Part shown: positions 20,801 to 32,894 of the stretch, one piece after another | Layout of the letters: each line of letters starts with the position of its first letter | Numbering within the stretch: position 1 is the first letter of the stretch | DNA from: Stachybotrys elegans | Taxonomy: Eukaryota; Ascomycota; Sordariomycetes; Hypocreales; Stachybotryaceae | Length of the DNA: 64,000 nucleotides | NCBI GenBank assembly: GCA_020746835.1 | Contig: JAGPNK010000031.1 | Location: 163,919-227,918 of the forward strand | Direction: 5' to 3' | Notes under the pieces: model-generated | The model's database searches: none | What the model was told of the DNA's origin: nothing | The model's input: only the letters and a program-made list of their open reading frames with translations | Program-made: the position numbers and the translations under genes

Positions 20801-23773
20801 CGCTTGTAGGCCGGGTCGTCCGTCTCGAGCGAGTATCCTGCCTTATAACGGAACGGCGGACGTAGTTTCTCATCTTCTGCCACATCGGCGAGAGGATCTT
20901 TGTCCTCCATCATGGTGTCTTCATCCTCGTCTGCCGCAGTCTGCTCACTGGCTGCACTGCGAGATGCACATTTGGGATCGAACATGGTGGCCATTCCCGA
21001 CATCACAAGCCTGATTTGCTGAATGAGCCTGGAAACCTCGTCCGACCACTCTTTGTTCTTCCCTGTTCGGCTCACTGGAGGATTCTCGCTCATCAAGCGT
21101 TCCAGCTGTTCCGTAGCCGACTTCGTCTGTGCAGCGAACAATTCGACGGCGAAGTCAATTTCAGGAGGCGACGGCTGATGCCATCGGATGGTGAGGTCAG
21201 CTGGAGACGTTGTCTTGCCCCAGTCGTCTACAGTAAGACCCCTCTTGATGACCTCCGGTTCGTAGAGCGAATGGTCAATGGGGTACGTGTGCGTGAGGTT
21301 GAGAAGCAGATGATGGATGTAGTTGGACACCAGTATAGTCGGGAGACCTCGGCACTTCTCCTGCATGTACTTGGCAATACCCAGCAGCTCCTTTTTGTAA
21401 CCGAGGACCTCCTTGCCGACCTGCACTACTGCCACAGCCAACATGCTAATATGCCAGACGAGTGCTCGATCTCGAGGCAGGTAGTCGGTGCCGCTGGTAC
21501 GGTCAGACGCAGCGTTGTTGAAGTCGATCTCGTTGCGGATGTTCATCACCAGCATTGGCACAAAGACTTTGAGTGTCTTTTCGGGGTTGACCTTGCAAAT
21601 CGCATTGACAATCCATGCCATGGCATCTCGAGCCTGATGCACAACGTGAGAGGATACAAAGGTTGCAATCTTGTCCAGAGCCATGTCAAAGAGTTCGGGG
21701 GATAAGGAGGCAAAGAGAGGCGACAGCGCGGCCGGCAATGCATTCATTACATTATTTTCCGGGGTGTCGTCTCGCAGCTGGTCGGCATCAGGCAAGTTCT
21801 CCAGCAGGGTAAAGACCTTTCCAAGCAACGTGAGGATAAAGTCACGGAAGCCGGCAGTGGAGGAGCGCAGAATGTTAATCTCGTCTTCATCAGAGAGTTC
21901 TGTAGCATAGTCGAACTTCACATTCTGACCTTCACGCTCCATGCGATCCATCTCTCCCTGGGCCCACCGCATGGCCAGCGTGGTGTCATGGATATGACTT
22001 TTAGGTGTAGTCAGAGGGACCATAGGAATGCTATACGCCACACTTCGGATGAAGTTTAGAGTATCCTGGGTCTTAGCCAGATCATTGGCGTCAATTCCAG
22101 GGATAGAAAGGGCTAGCAGGGCTGTCATATGGCAGCGGTAACCCTTGAGCTTGGACATGACATTGGCGATCATTTGCAGGCCATTCAAGCTGGACGTAGT
22201 CCTGTGAACCTCGACGAGGCCTTGGAGACTAGGGTAGAAGCGCTGCAGTGCCCCAGGCAGCACCAGGTCAGGCTCGAGGTAGGCAAGACTTTGTAGCGCA
22301 TTGTAGTAGCAGTGCGAGACTCTGCTGCTCTTGGAGAAGAGACCCATAAAGGTCGCGTCCAAGAGGGATCGGACAAATCGCTTCTTGAGAGCGCCATTGA
22401 TCTTGCGCTCTGCGGGCACAACCAACTCACCACTCTGCTCGCGATTCCTTCTCAAGACAAAGGCACCTGTCAAGAACATAACAAGCTGGCCAAGCATGGA
22501 GGTCCAGTCACCTTGATTGGATGGGTGGAAGAAGGTGCCGGTGGAGTCCATCAGACCTTCCAAGCTCGCCAGGACAGAATTCTTATGCTCCATGCAGATG
22601 GGAGACAGGGAGTTCACTATGAGCAGGGCAATAGTTTCCGGCACTGGGTATTTCTCCTTGTCCTTTTTCAGATTGTCGTAAGTCTCAGGAATATTATCGA
22701 GGGCAATATAAGGCGAGTCTGCTTGGCCAACGGGGATCCGTGTCAGACGCAGAATGGCGGTAAAGATGAGGTCAGATTGGGCTTTGGTAAAGATGCCGTG
22801 TTCGAAAAAGGGTATAAAGGAACAGTTCAAGTGATCCTTTGACATGCGGGAGAGCAGATCAATAAAGAAGACGTCAAACTCTTCGTAACAACTAACGAGG
22901 GACCAGAGGTGAAAAAGCGTAGGAAAGATGTCCCCTGGCTGAGACTGAGGACAGTCTTCAGGCGCAGGATTGCTGGGTAGGAGAGCATTCATGATGCAAA
23001 CGACGATGAATGCATTTGGCAAATAGTTGATGCTGAAGAAGGGCAGGAACTCTTCCAGCATGGCCAGGCGATCTCTGGGATCGAAATAGACGTGGGCGTG
23101 CGTGGCTAGCTTCATAAGCTGCTTGGCGGGGCGCTTGCGGTTTTTCTGATGAGCAGCAACGTCCGAGGGTAGAACCCAGGCCTTGATCTCATTCCAGAGA
23201 GGTCTCCAATCCAGAAGCAGGTCCTCGCCAGGCTTGAGATAATGATTCTTTCTACAAGTGAACGGTCTGGATTAGTCGCTGCAACGAAACTGGTCTGAGG
23301 ATAACGAACCTTGTCAGCGTCACCACCATGCGGAGGAAACGTTCAGATGCTGTAGAATCGAGGCCCGGCGCGAGGCACAGAGAGTAGTAGAGCTTGGTCA
23401 GTTTGACCCTGAGCTCTCTGGTCATCTCAAACTTGAGGTTGAGCCAGCTCTGGAGTTCCCTGGTCCAATGCAGCGCGCCGGGAGAGAAATCCTCGGCCTT
23501 GACGGCAATATAGAGCTGCTTGAGGATCTCTTGGAGAGCGGCATCTCTCTCTGATTCTTCCTCGACCTGGAATGGGAGCTGCTGGAAGTACGCAAACGTG
23601 CGAGGACGGTAGCGCTTCTTATCATCCTCATCCGACTTGGCATACGGAATGCCCGGAGGCGTCGCTCGCGAGATGGGTTCGTACGGGGTTGGGCTGGGAA
23701 AGAGGTGGCTCGCCGCGGAGGATGATAAGGCGAGGGGGGCGCCAGTCTGGCGATGTCCAATATTGTCATCCAT
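17809..23773 (-). CDS. BLM10: Proteasome activator BLM10/PA200
   Basis: The model joins 23,773-23,310, 23,251-17,921 and 17,871-17,809, with 58- and 49-nt introns, for about 1,950 residues, normal for the fungal family. Landmarks are PRTFAYFQQLPFQVEEESER (N-terminus), HVYFDPRDRLAMLEEFLPFF, HVVHQARDAMAWIVNAICK, PRPLLIKRAEAYHMLRMKHN and SWHQRLRALVNMQVVYFRRI. It is a HEAT-repeat cap that binds the ends of the 20S proteasome core and stimulates peptide and histone-linked degradation, in nucleus and cytosol. The C-terminus reads WWKSYFA; the family inserts a C-terminal hydrophobic-Tyr-any motif into the core alpha-ring, and here Phe sits at the Tyr place. Near 18,785-18,795 the coding frame shifts by one base (IGIRPYQ before, DQEFAATIKEVFDRLENW after). 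The gap is too small to be an intron, so this is an assembly indel or a real lesion. Confidence 0.92.
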
Positions 23774-24444
23774 GGTGAATCAAACGGGCGAGGTATATAA
23801 TCGCAGGGTCGGGAGGCGTGGAAAGTGGCGGGCGCTGGGCCACGGTCAACTCGGGCGGCGTTGAACTGCTAGGTCGATAATCGGGGGTTCTTGGAGGCAG
23901 GTCGCGCCGCGGCGGGAGGTGGCAAGCGCTCAACAGCCCTCGTCAGGATGAGAGAGTGAGGGGATTTCGGTACTGGTAACGAGCGGCATAATACAGTGGC
24001 CTTCAAGCAAGTTAGCTGATGCGCGTTCATCAATGATCGGGGGTGTGTCCGCCAATCGGTTTGTCGGCTGCTCGGTCGAGCCTGACTGAGGAGAAAGGGG
24101 CCGCAAGGAGATGAGGATGTGATATATTTCACGGTCCGATCAGCGTGGTTATGGAATTGCTCGGTCCGATGTACAAGGTGCTGTTTGAGTTGGTCCTCTG
24201 GGGCCCAGAAGCTCCCCTGCTTGGAGAGAAATGAGCCTCATGCTGCCAGAGCAACCAAGTGGATTAAAGAGCCGAGGAGACAGACAGGTTGATCGAGGTG
24301 GGGAGAAGTGTCAAGGTGGCAACAAGGATGTGCTTCCGGGCTGCGCTGTTGAATGCCAGAGACAGGTAAAAGCAACCTTTTCCCTTGTACTGCGTATTGG
24401 GAACCGCTAAAAATAACGTGGGTGCTGACAGCTGGGAAGTGATG

Positions 24445-24490
24445 AGACGAAATCGACGCCTAGCCGCAAGAGGAAAGGGTTATGACAGGG
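24445..24490 (+). mobile_element. TIR-element right end (solo)
   Basis: The sequence AGCCGCAAGAGGAAAGGG followed by TTATGACAGGGA matches the terminal motif. No partner end is found nearby. Confidence 0.5.
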
Positions 24491-25384
24491 ACTCCACACT
24501 CCACCATTATCACTGATTGGTTTGCGCGCTGCTGCCTTTCAGGGCAATTAATTTATTCAGATAAAGCCACAAGCCACAAAGTGACCGCGGGGGTGCACCC
24601 AATTCATAATTACAGTGGGGAGTCGCCCACGCTCAAGGCCACAGACGGGATAGAATGCTGGTCCAGGCGTGGCAGGCGAAGGACCTGATTCCTCCTGCAA
24701 TGTCACATCAGGGGAATAGTTAGATATGGGTCAGCATCCGAGCAAACCAATTGCCTTGGTAGGCATGGGATTGGCCGTTCGCTTGCAGCTACAGGGGTTC
24801 CGGAATGTAACCCAGCTCCTCACCTCACGGCATCTTCGGTGGGGGCCTACCCGAAAGTGTTTCGAACCTTCGAGGGACACCCAAGAACCAGCAAAGTTAT
24901 ACATACCACCAAGGCAGCTAGCGCGGAAGGAGCCGTCAATGAAGCTTATCCGACTTCTGATGTTCCTGTGATGCTCGGCGGGGTAAGGGAGGAGGGGGTT
25001 GCTTGGCGGGTTAGGCGGGGTAATCAAGGATTCCTGGCGCTCCCCTCTATGGTATAGGAATATTCAAGAAGGTCATCTTCTTTTGGTATCTAACCGCTAC
25101 CATTTTATTCCATTAATTTTCTCTTGCTCTTTGCCTCTTGTTGGAAGACAACATGTCATCCCATTCCTCCCACAGATCGCCAATATAGCCACCAGTACAG
25201 AAAGCACAGAAAGTGACAATGAAAGCGGTGGCCTAAGCGAATGCTTCAGCACGGTAAACATCGAACGTCGTGAAAATAGAGCATCGGTGGCGATAGCCCT
25301 CAAGCGGCTGAACGCTGGCAAAGATCAGCGCCAGAAACGCCTGTTTTAACACATTTTGACTGGATCCTCCCGCATGATGCGTTG

Positions 25385-25565
25385 GACTGGCTACGACACT
25401 GTCCAATCAACATCCGATCTGATGTTCCGGCCGCTGCAAGGGAAAAGGCCCGCCTTCTGTGACAGGGATTGCACTTACCCACAGCCAAAACCAACATCCT
25501 CCTCCCCTCAGTAGTCGCTACTTAGGTAACTAACTGTAAGAGGAAAGATTCAGGCCAGAGACTGG
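25385..25565 (+). mobile_element. TIR-element right half
   Basis: The subterminal part (CACTGTCCAATCAACATC, GATGTTCCGG, CTGCAAGGGAAAAGG) is followed by the terminal AACTGTAAGAGGAAAG. Confidence 0.5.
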
Positions 25566-25869
25566 ATTAGCGACCCCACATTCTTCCGACGTACGAGCCA
25601 ATCGGCCTCAATCATTGCTGGTTCTTGGGGGTGTGGAACACGCCCAGCCAGGCTCAGCAGGGCTGGTGACCGAGGATGGCCATTTGTGCCCAGCATCCTT
25701 GTTCTCCCTCCTCCAAACTTTGCTCTCTTTCCACGATATCTTAGATCTGTTTGCTGACTATTCTGGGGAGTGAGATAAGCTCAAAGAGGCTGAGTAAACG
25801 AGGGAAGGAGGGTTCAACCAGGGTATGGAGGCGGGCAATCAAAAGAGTACATGTTTACTGGGGGCATTG

Positions 25870-26005
25870 TTAGGCGCTGAAACGGTTTACGACGACCTCT
25901 TCAAGGAAATGAGGTCATGCATTATCAGCAGGGATAACCAGCGTGCCGTGGGTGGACAGAAGCGGGAGACGGCGGCAGAGCGGCCAACAGGATGAAGGGT
26001 TGCCA
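25870..26005 (+). repeat. Second dispersed repeat, copy 1
   Basis: TACGACGACCTCTTCAAGGA and the following about 100 bases recur at 42,620-42,755 (plus) and, in part, 40,190-40,265 (minus). Read forward it would encode YDDLFKEM, so it may derive from a coding sequence of unknown identity. Confidence 0.5.
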
Positions 26006-26065
26006 CCCATGATTCACGCAGGCATCACTCTTAGTAGTGCCCTCCATGTCGTATTACACGTGTAA

Positions 26066-26140
26066 AGTCAAGGCTACTCCTGGCATTGGTCTTTCATCCC
26101 GCAGCTTCTTGGAAACACCAAAGTTCTGCTCCGGCCCCCT
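26066..26140 (+). mobile_element. TIR-element left end
   Basis: GTCAAGGCTACTCCTGGCAT then TGGTCTTTC matches the outer end of the family in left-end orientation; the inner part is eroded. Confidence 0.4.
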
Positions 26141-26515
26141 GATCCACCGAAATGGCCTCGGCGGGCAGAAATCCAGTTCGTACACACCCATACTCCTAGC
26201 GAATAAGCTTTCGTCTGGCTGTTGCATCACTTCAGGCTCTCCTTGCCCAATGACCGTCATCCTGCCACGTCGACCTGCCAAATTCTTCTCCTGTGCAACA
26301 GGGCGCACTAATTGTCGGTACCCACCCACACCACCGCGCCCCTTGCGTGATAGCCGAAGGTCTTGCTTCAGAGAGATGCCAAAGTAGAGACGAGGAGAGT
26401 AAAAATGTGGCCCCATCCCCCTATAATCCCTGACCCAGAGCTACTGTGGCTATGCGGCTATGCGGCTCTGCACGCGCCGACTTCTGCTACCCTACCTCGA
26501 CCCAGACGGCCCAAC

Positions 26516-28521
26516 ATGAGCGTTCTAGACATGCCCGCCGAGATCATTGGTCTGATCACAAGATACTTGAGCCTTGACGACATCTTCCATTTGGCCGTGA
26601 GCTGCCGCTCCTTGAGTTTTGTACTTCGAGACGGAGGCATTGGCCGCCAAGCCCTGATCCAAGTAAGTGAGAGCCGCAGCTCAACCTGGAGAACTTGCAG
26701 CTTACGCCATCCAAGAAGGCTAGGTTCTCTCCCGAGTACACAGAAGCGGCTCGTACAGGGCAGTTCGCCCGAGGCCTCAGATGTTTGATCAAAAGGCAGC
26801 ACGCCATCAAGACAGCCAGACCCTTCCAAGTGGCCCTTCTGGCTGTATGCAAAAGCTTCATCTACGTCAATGGAGCCCTCTGCTATTCCATTGACCGTGA
26901 GAATCTGCGTCTTCTGCTCCTCAATGAGACCGCCACTACCGAGTCAACAATAAACATGCAGGGTTTATTGTTCAAGCATGTCCCGGAGTCACGAGTGGCC
27001 GAATCTTTCGCCCATCATCCGCTGTACTACGCCTGTGGCGTACTCTCCTGCGTTTACAGCCAGAAGCAGGGTAACGCTTCCAAGTCCTGGATTGTTCTAT
27101 TGCACATTGAAAGCAGAGCTATTGTCGGTATTCAAAGGCTGCGATCGACCAAGCGCATCGTCGTCAGAAACAGCCACCAGTACCTCTACTATGGCACCAA
27201 ATCACAGGACCACGAAGATGGGACAAAGCGCTGGGTGTTTCATGCCTTCAGCTTCCAGAGTCAGGAATGGGACTGCAAGAAAATTGTCCTGGATCAGCCC
27301 ATTGGCCAGTATGTAGGGGCCGACATCAGCTTTGAGATATTCGATGACTATTTCTATGCCGTCTCCAGCTCCGCCACCCTTGATCCGGAAGAGAACAAGT
27401 GGAACTCGTTTTACCATGCCCTGCGATTTCGGCTAGGGAGCCATTCATCGGTGGAAATTCTCCCGAAAACAGCCTCATGGAGGAGGCGACCAACGGACGG
27501 GGCGATTGACGACCGTTGGAGCACCCTCAATTTACACCAGGACTATGAATCTGGGCATGTATTTGTCTACGAAAGCCGCAGGGAATGGCTTCCATCGAGC
27601 TCTCAGCCCCGGCGTACCTGCTACAGGAAGAAGCTAGACTTCCCCGGCCTTCCATCGGATACGCCCCAGGGTGATGAGGCGTCTAATCGCGAACCAGCGG
27701 GTTGGAACAGTGAGGAGCATCAAGAAGCTTTCGAAGCCGAAGACATACATGTGGGCGATAACGGGTCTGTTGGGACTACGTTTACCTACAACAATGCCCT
27801 CATCCATTCCTACCACCCGTCCTGCCGCTGCTTCCTCGACATGGTCAAGGACTTTCCTTTAGCGGACCCGTCTGCACAGCGCCTGCGCCTTCGGGTAAGG
27901 CCGCTGCTGGCCGATGCCATGGATCTTGCTGATGATGCATCAGCTGCCCAATCCTGGTCACGCGGAATCTCCAGTCATGCACTCAGCAGTCCTCCAGGAG
28001 ACAATGGCGTGTTTTTCTGGCCGCCAGAGGCGCTCGCAAGCAAGAGAGATGCCATATCTACTCGACTCCAGAAGCTTTTGGGACCGCAAGGGTCTCTGGA
28101 GAGTACTGACTGGGCGCTGGACGAGAGGAACCTGATATACTCGCCGACGACAGCCCCGGGGAACAATCTCAAAGCCATCGTGCTCGTATCCTTTGACCCA
28201 GCATTGAGGCTGGAAGGGCTTCCAAAATTGTGCGAGAATTGCGCAGCCGGCAGTTGCAAGGGTAACTCCTCCCCATCTGCGATCTGCAATGTAAGTCAAG
28301 CCGAGCTCGGCGCTGATAGCTCGCTCCGGTTAGAGGGCGCATGCAAGGCGGTGGGATCCGAGCGAGATTCCAACCCCGACGCCCCAGAAACGGCCCAGAC
28401 GACGACCTCTGATACGAGATCATGGCTTTTGACACAGGAAGCTTTCTACCGTGTCATCACGGGACGAGACGGCGCGTCCCAAGGATTTGACATGACCCAC
28501 CACCGGAAGAGAATCCAATAA
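26516..28521 (+). CDS. F-box domain protein
   Basis: The model joins 26,516-26,662 and 26,701-28,521, for about 655 residues. The N-terminal F-box covers residues about 3-45 (LDMPAEIIGLITRYLSLDDI, FHLAVSCRSL). It would bind Skp1 so that the protein serves as substrate receptor of an SCF ubiquitin ligase. The long remainder has no domain I recognise; it includes FQVALLAVCKSFIYVNGAL and a Cys-rich patch LCENCAAGSC near residue 560, suggestive of metal binding. The intron (GTAAGTGA to TTGCAG, branch-like CTCAAC) is only 38 nt. An alternative acceptor at 26,763 gives a 101-nt intron that also keeps frame but removes 21 residues. The start is the ATG directly before the F-box. The frame is intact. 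Confidence 0.75.
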
Positions 28522-31352
28522 GAGTCGCTTTCTGGACGATTGAAGCCTCAACAAACAAAAGGCATATATCGCTTGCTTATTACCCCTTGATTTGGAGGTA
28601 TGGCGAACTACGCAGAAAATGGAGAAGGGAACCTGCATGTAGGGGTAATAAAGTGAACTCCTCAGCCCGTCTAATGCTGGCGCGTGCGCCCAAATCCCTG
28701 CCCCTGCCTTATGACAGCTGCTGGCCTTCCAAGTCCACTTACAGGTCTCAGGGATTATAAACGTAACTGCATACAAAGGAGCACTTGAGGTAAGGATCGA
28801 AGATACATCGACCCCGGGGTAAATTTAAAAAGCAGGCTTAGTGGCTGCTTTCCCGCAAATTATCCCGGAGACCGGGGTTATGGTGGTCGAAGTTGAAGCC
28901 TACAGTCATCCCTGGCAAACTTTTCCTCTTGCAGCTAGACGTCTATTGGGTCACAGATTGAACAAAATTGGACCTTTCCCCTTGCGGCTCCGGAATAAAA
29001 AGAAATTGATTGGACGGTGCTCCGGCCGGTGCTCGTCTCATGGCTATGTACATGGTTGGTCGAGAACCCACTCGAAGCGCGGCTCCAGGGTTCAACGCGC
29101 TGATCTTGGACCATGTTCGCTGTGGGTCGTCATCCTCGATCAGACCTCTCCGGACGCAACCAACGATGAAAGAAAGGGCAGGTATTCAGGGGGCCCGGAA
29201 TGGTTGCTGCAACAAGGCGTTGAAGTGGGAGTGGGCGAAGTGGACTGCGTCGGAGCGAGCAACCAACCAGGCCAAAAAGTTGGCACAGTACTGTAAATAG
29301 CCTACTCAGCATCGCCCAGGAGGGAAGCTGCTTATTAAATCCAAGGGATAATCAGGCGTGTCAATGTAGGACTGTGGTTCAGCTACATGCCTGCAAGTCG
29401 ACGTAGCAGACCAGCGGCCGCTGGACAGGCCAGATAGCGAACATGGTCTCATTGCCATGACTGGGGAGACGCATTGAACGTTGTCAGAAAGCTAGGCATG
29501 CATCTTCTAATCCCTACTGCCCTTTACATTACTGCATGTACCCTACAACGCGCTGATATCGATGCTGACGACGCCAAAATGAAGATACCAAAGAGGGCCA
29601 AGGGGCACAAGTACGGGCTCAGTTCCTTTATTTTGCACAATCATACAAAGGCGGCAGTTATAGTCTGGTAGCAAAGTAATTTCTTTAAGGGTAAGAAAAG
29701 AGTAAATTTACAAGAAGCAACATTTGGAGCTTCGAATGTTGTCAGTACTTCGCCTCCCGCCCCTAGAACCCATTTCCATAGACATCTATGCGATTGGGAT
29801 AGATGGGGACAACAAGCACCGCTCGCTGCTGTAGAGAATAAAATCAAGGCGACCGGTAGAGGGGATGCTGGCCTAAAAATGTTAGGGTGTAAGGGGGTGG
29901 AGGGCGCGTCGCATCTGGCGAAGCAGGGAACCCGTAAGGCCCATCGGACACGGCGACACGGCGACGATGCAGCCTAGACTGTCGAAGCGGTATTCCTGGT
30001 CCGGTACGTGAGCCTCATGGCTCATGCAATGGCCCCTAACTTCCACTTTCCTCAGGCGCCACTATTGCACATGAACAGCCGCCATGCGCCGCCGGGGTAT
30101 GGCTGGTGATAACAGGGAAGGGACTTGGATAGTAACGCGGTGGTGGAGCAAAGCATATCCCTTGCTGCTGCTGCCGCTGTCCATATCGGCCTGTCTGCTC
30201 AATGTTACCGCACGCCAGTGGCTCGCAAAGCAAGGCGCTGTGGTGTGGGTGGATATGTATGCATGGGTTTGCTTAGAAGTGGCGAAGTCTAGGCCGATGG
30301 TCCAGGCAGTACCACTGCAGGTCGACATGGTTGGCTGGCGTCCGGTGGCGGGCGAGAATGTCTTCTTGTAATGGCGGGGGTAAGTGTAGGTGTATAACCT
30401 ACTTATGTATCGACGGAGAGCCGGGGGTAGGAGCAAGGACCACTTTGATCTACGGCCAGAGAGCTCACTGCCGGAGGGTAGAGGGGTAAGTATAGAGGGA
30501 ACAGGGCAAATGGGACAGCTGGATTTTGCAAAGCATAGCGGTGAGGCCCCGGCCCCCACGGCCAAAACGGTGGCAAAGGCCATCTCGGCGGCCAGTGGTA
30601 CAAGCTCCGACCCTGTTGGGTGCCCGTTATCCCGGTCGATGTCGCAGGTCAATGCTTTTCACGAGGCGGGTGACACAGCCTGTCAACTGCCACACGTTGA
30701 TTTGATATCGCAAGCCATTCCGTGAGCGGCTATGTAACGAAGGGGTTATTGCCTAATCACCGGAGCAGTCGATAGAGATGACCTAACCAGGGGCAATTTC
30801 CAAACACAAGACATCATTGTCGAGTACAAACGTCGGGGCCAAAAAGAAGGCATGTCTCATCTATAGCACATGACCTATTGCCGTTTAGGGCTTGTTGTTT
30901 GAGACGCAAGTGCCCTCTTCGCCGCCGATTGCCGGCGATGCTCCCCTTGGCCAGAGGCGCGGAAAGCTGGGCAGAAAGATGAACCAATATTGAGGCATTG
31001 ACGGGCGCGGGGTTGATAGACGACCCGGATGTCATGAAGCCTATACCATTATGGACCCCCTTCACTCTGGTTCACAGCCACATGAATCGCCTCAGCTTGC
31101 AATTGCTCTCAACGCCCCTTACCCATGGGGTGGGCCTCGGGCAAGGCAGAACAGTCCCTTGCAGCTTGTGAGGTAGCGACCCCAGAACGCTGATGAGGCT
31201 ACCCCTCTTCGCTTGTCCCCGACTATAGATCATGCTGCACTGCCATTCATCTCCCTTCTAAAGCGCGCCCTATAAAATCTTTGATCAGTACATGTTTCTC
31301 GTCGGCATTGAAATATGGACGGACCATAAATTCGTGGGACGCTGCTATCGAA
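28522..31352. other. Repeat-bearing intergenic region
   Basis: It holds the long TIR-family copy at 28,895-29,510. The rest shows only short open frames; the one on the minus strand at 30,062-30,652 lacks any recognisable feature. Confidence 0.45.
28895..29510 (+). mobile_element. Long variant of the TIR element (left end present)
   Basis: It begins with AGCCTACAGTCATCCCTGGC, then TTTTCCTCTTGCAGCTAGACG. The subterminal TTGATTGGACGGTGCTCCGG follows, then about 450 bp that reappear in reverse at 41,690-42,215. The block GGTTGGTTGCTCGCTCCGAC (reversed) is almost unchanged between the two. Confidence 0.65.
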
Positions 31353-32894
31353 ATGTTGCCGAATTCCATCCTTGACGAGCAGGAAAAGACCCTAGCTGCC
31401 TACCGGGACCGTAACGAGCTAGCCGAGATTCTCGAAAACTACGCTGCGCTACTTAGAGGCTTCAGGCGCCTCAAGAGCGACTACGAAGAGGAGAGAGATG
31501 GCAGAGAGCGCTACAAGCAGCTGGCGCGAGACCAGGAACGGAACCCATTCGTCTTAATTCTCGTCGATGGAGATGGCTACATCTTTGACGACGACTTCAT
31601 CTCGGGCGGGACAGAAGGTGGCAGCCGCGCGGCCAAGCAGCTGGTTGACACGGTTAAAAAGAGCTTGGGGCGCAAGGGCTTGGAGCACTGCGAGATAATG
31701 GTCCGCGTATATGCAGATCTGGTCGGTTTATCTAAGATACTCAATAAGAACGGCCTCGCCGGTGCCGAGAAGCGCTCCCTCGCCCCCTTCACTGCCGGCT
31801 TCAACAGGTCCTACGGCCTGACCGACTTTGTCGAGGCCGGCGAGCTCAAGGAGAACGCCGACTTCAAGCTCAAGGCCATGCTACGACTCTATGCCGAGAA
31901 CTCGCAGTGCAAGCACATATACCTGGCTGCATGCCACGACGTCGGCTACATCTCCGAGCTTACGCCCTACCGAGGCAGCGGCGACCGCTTCACCCTCGTC
32001 CGATCCCCCAGCCTCCTGTTCCACGACGAATTCAACAAGCTTAACCTGAACATCGAGGAACTCCCCGGCGTCTTCCGCACCAAGCCTCTGAGCCTGCCCG
32101 CCGGTCCCAAGCCCAGCTCGGCCCCGAGCGTCGGCAAGCTCAGCTCGGCCTTGACGCCACCAAGCCCTCAGGGCGCCATGCTATCAGGCGATAGCCCCAA
32201 GATATGCGCATTCTATGCCTCGAATAGATGCAAGTACGGAAGCGGCTGCCGAAGCGCTCACGTCGACAACAAGACCCCGTCTTCCCGCACCAGCCGAGAC
32301 GGAGCCTCCCTCTTCTCCTCCGACGCCAGCCGCGCGTGGCGCACATTTGACGATAACCGACGAACCGTAAGCCGCGAGAGCACCGGCGGCGACGGCAAAA
32401 ACAATGTCCAACTACTACCAACATCCTCGAGCATCCCCGCCGGGAAAATCGCCCTCAACAGCTCCAAGCACCGCTTGGACGCTTACATACCGCCCCCTAC
32501 GACCGAAATCATTAGCCGATTCAAAATACGATCCGACCAGCACAAGCTGTGTAATAAGAAGCATATTGGAGGATACTGCGCCGAGGATAGCTCCTGCGAG
32601 TTTGACCATAGTGCGCCCCCAGCCGAGCTTCTGCCCGCCCTCGAGGGCCTGTCGCGATCCATGCCGTGCCCCCGACGCGGTGCTTGCAGGAGGATCGACT
32701 GTGTGTATGGCCACGTCTGTCAAAAGATGGACTGCAGGCACCGCGGAGGCTCTGCGTATTGTCGCTTCCCTTATAGTATGTGCCTACAGGACTTCACGCC
32801 GAGCTCATACGTATCATCGGAAAGAGGCTTTAGCACCGACGACCATTCCCCAACCTATTCAACTGAAGGACAGGAGGAAGATGGTCAGTTCTAA
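31353..32894 (+). CDS. CCCH zinc-finger protein with N-terminal NYN/PIN-like domain
   Basis: This is an intronless frame of 513 residues from the ATG at 31,353. After a short coiled-coil (residues about 10-62) comes a domain beginning FVLILVDGDGYIF (66-78). Its acidic residues and the later HIYLAACHDVGYISEL resemble the NYN/PIN-like nuclease fold found in fungal CCCH proteins. Three CCCH fingers follow: CAFYASNRCKYGSGCRSAH, CNKKHIGGYCAEDSSCEFDH, and CPRRGACRRIDCVYGH, with another Cys/His pair after it. It is likely an RNA-binding, possibly RNA-cleaving, protein. Catalysis is inferred, not shown. The region between the first and second finger is Ser/Thr/Pro-rich and probably disordered. Codon use is GC-rich and the frame is intact, so the gene looks functional. 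Confidence 0.8.
   Translation: MLPNSILDEQEKTLAAYRDRNELAEILENYAALLRGFRRLKSDYEEERDGRERYKQLARDQERNPFVLILVDGDGYIFDDDFISGGTEGGSRAAKQLVDTVKKSLGRKGLEHCEIMVRVYADLVGLSKILNKNGLAGAEKRSLAPFTAGFNRSYGLTDFVEAGELKENADFKLKAMLRLYAENSQCKHIYLAACHDVGYISELTPYRGSGDRFTLVRSPSLLFHDEFNKLNLNIEELPGVFRTKPLSLPAGPKPSSAPSVGKLSSALTPPSPQGAMLSGDSPKICAFYASNRCKYGSGCRSAHVDNKTPSSRTSRDGASLFSSDASRAWRTFDDNRRTVSRESTGGDGKNNVQLLPTSSSIPAGKIALNSSKHRLDAYIPPPTTEIISRFKIRSDQHKLCNKKHIGGYCAEDSSCEFDHSAPPAELLPALEGLSRSMPCPRRGACRRIDCVYGHVCQKMDCRHRGGSAYCRFPYSMCLQDFTPSSYVSSERGFSTDDHSPTYSTEGQEEDGQF

Larger units (their letters stand above)
23774..26515. other. Intergenic region with TIR-element fragments
   Basis: No coding gene is supported. Fragments of the dispersed TIR family lie at 24,445-24,490, 25,385-25,565 and 26,066-26,140, and a second repeat family at 25,870-26,005. 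The 23,774-24,300 part is probably the BLM10 promoter. Confidence 0.5.

Noticed and set aside
30062..30652. 196-codon minus-strand frame in the gap between two genes
   Set aside because: No domain, irregular composition, and overlapping frames on the other strand of similar length.
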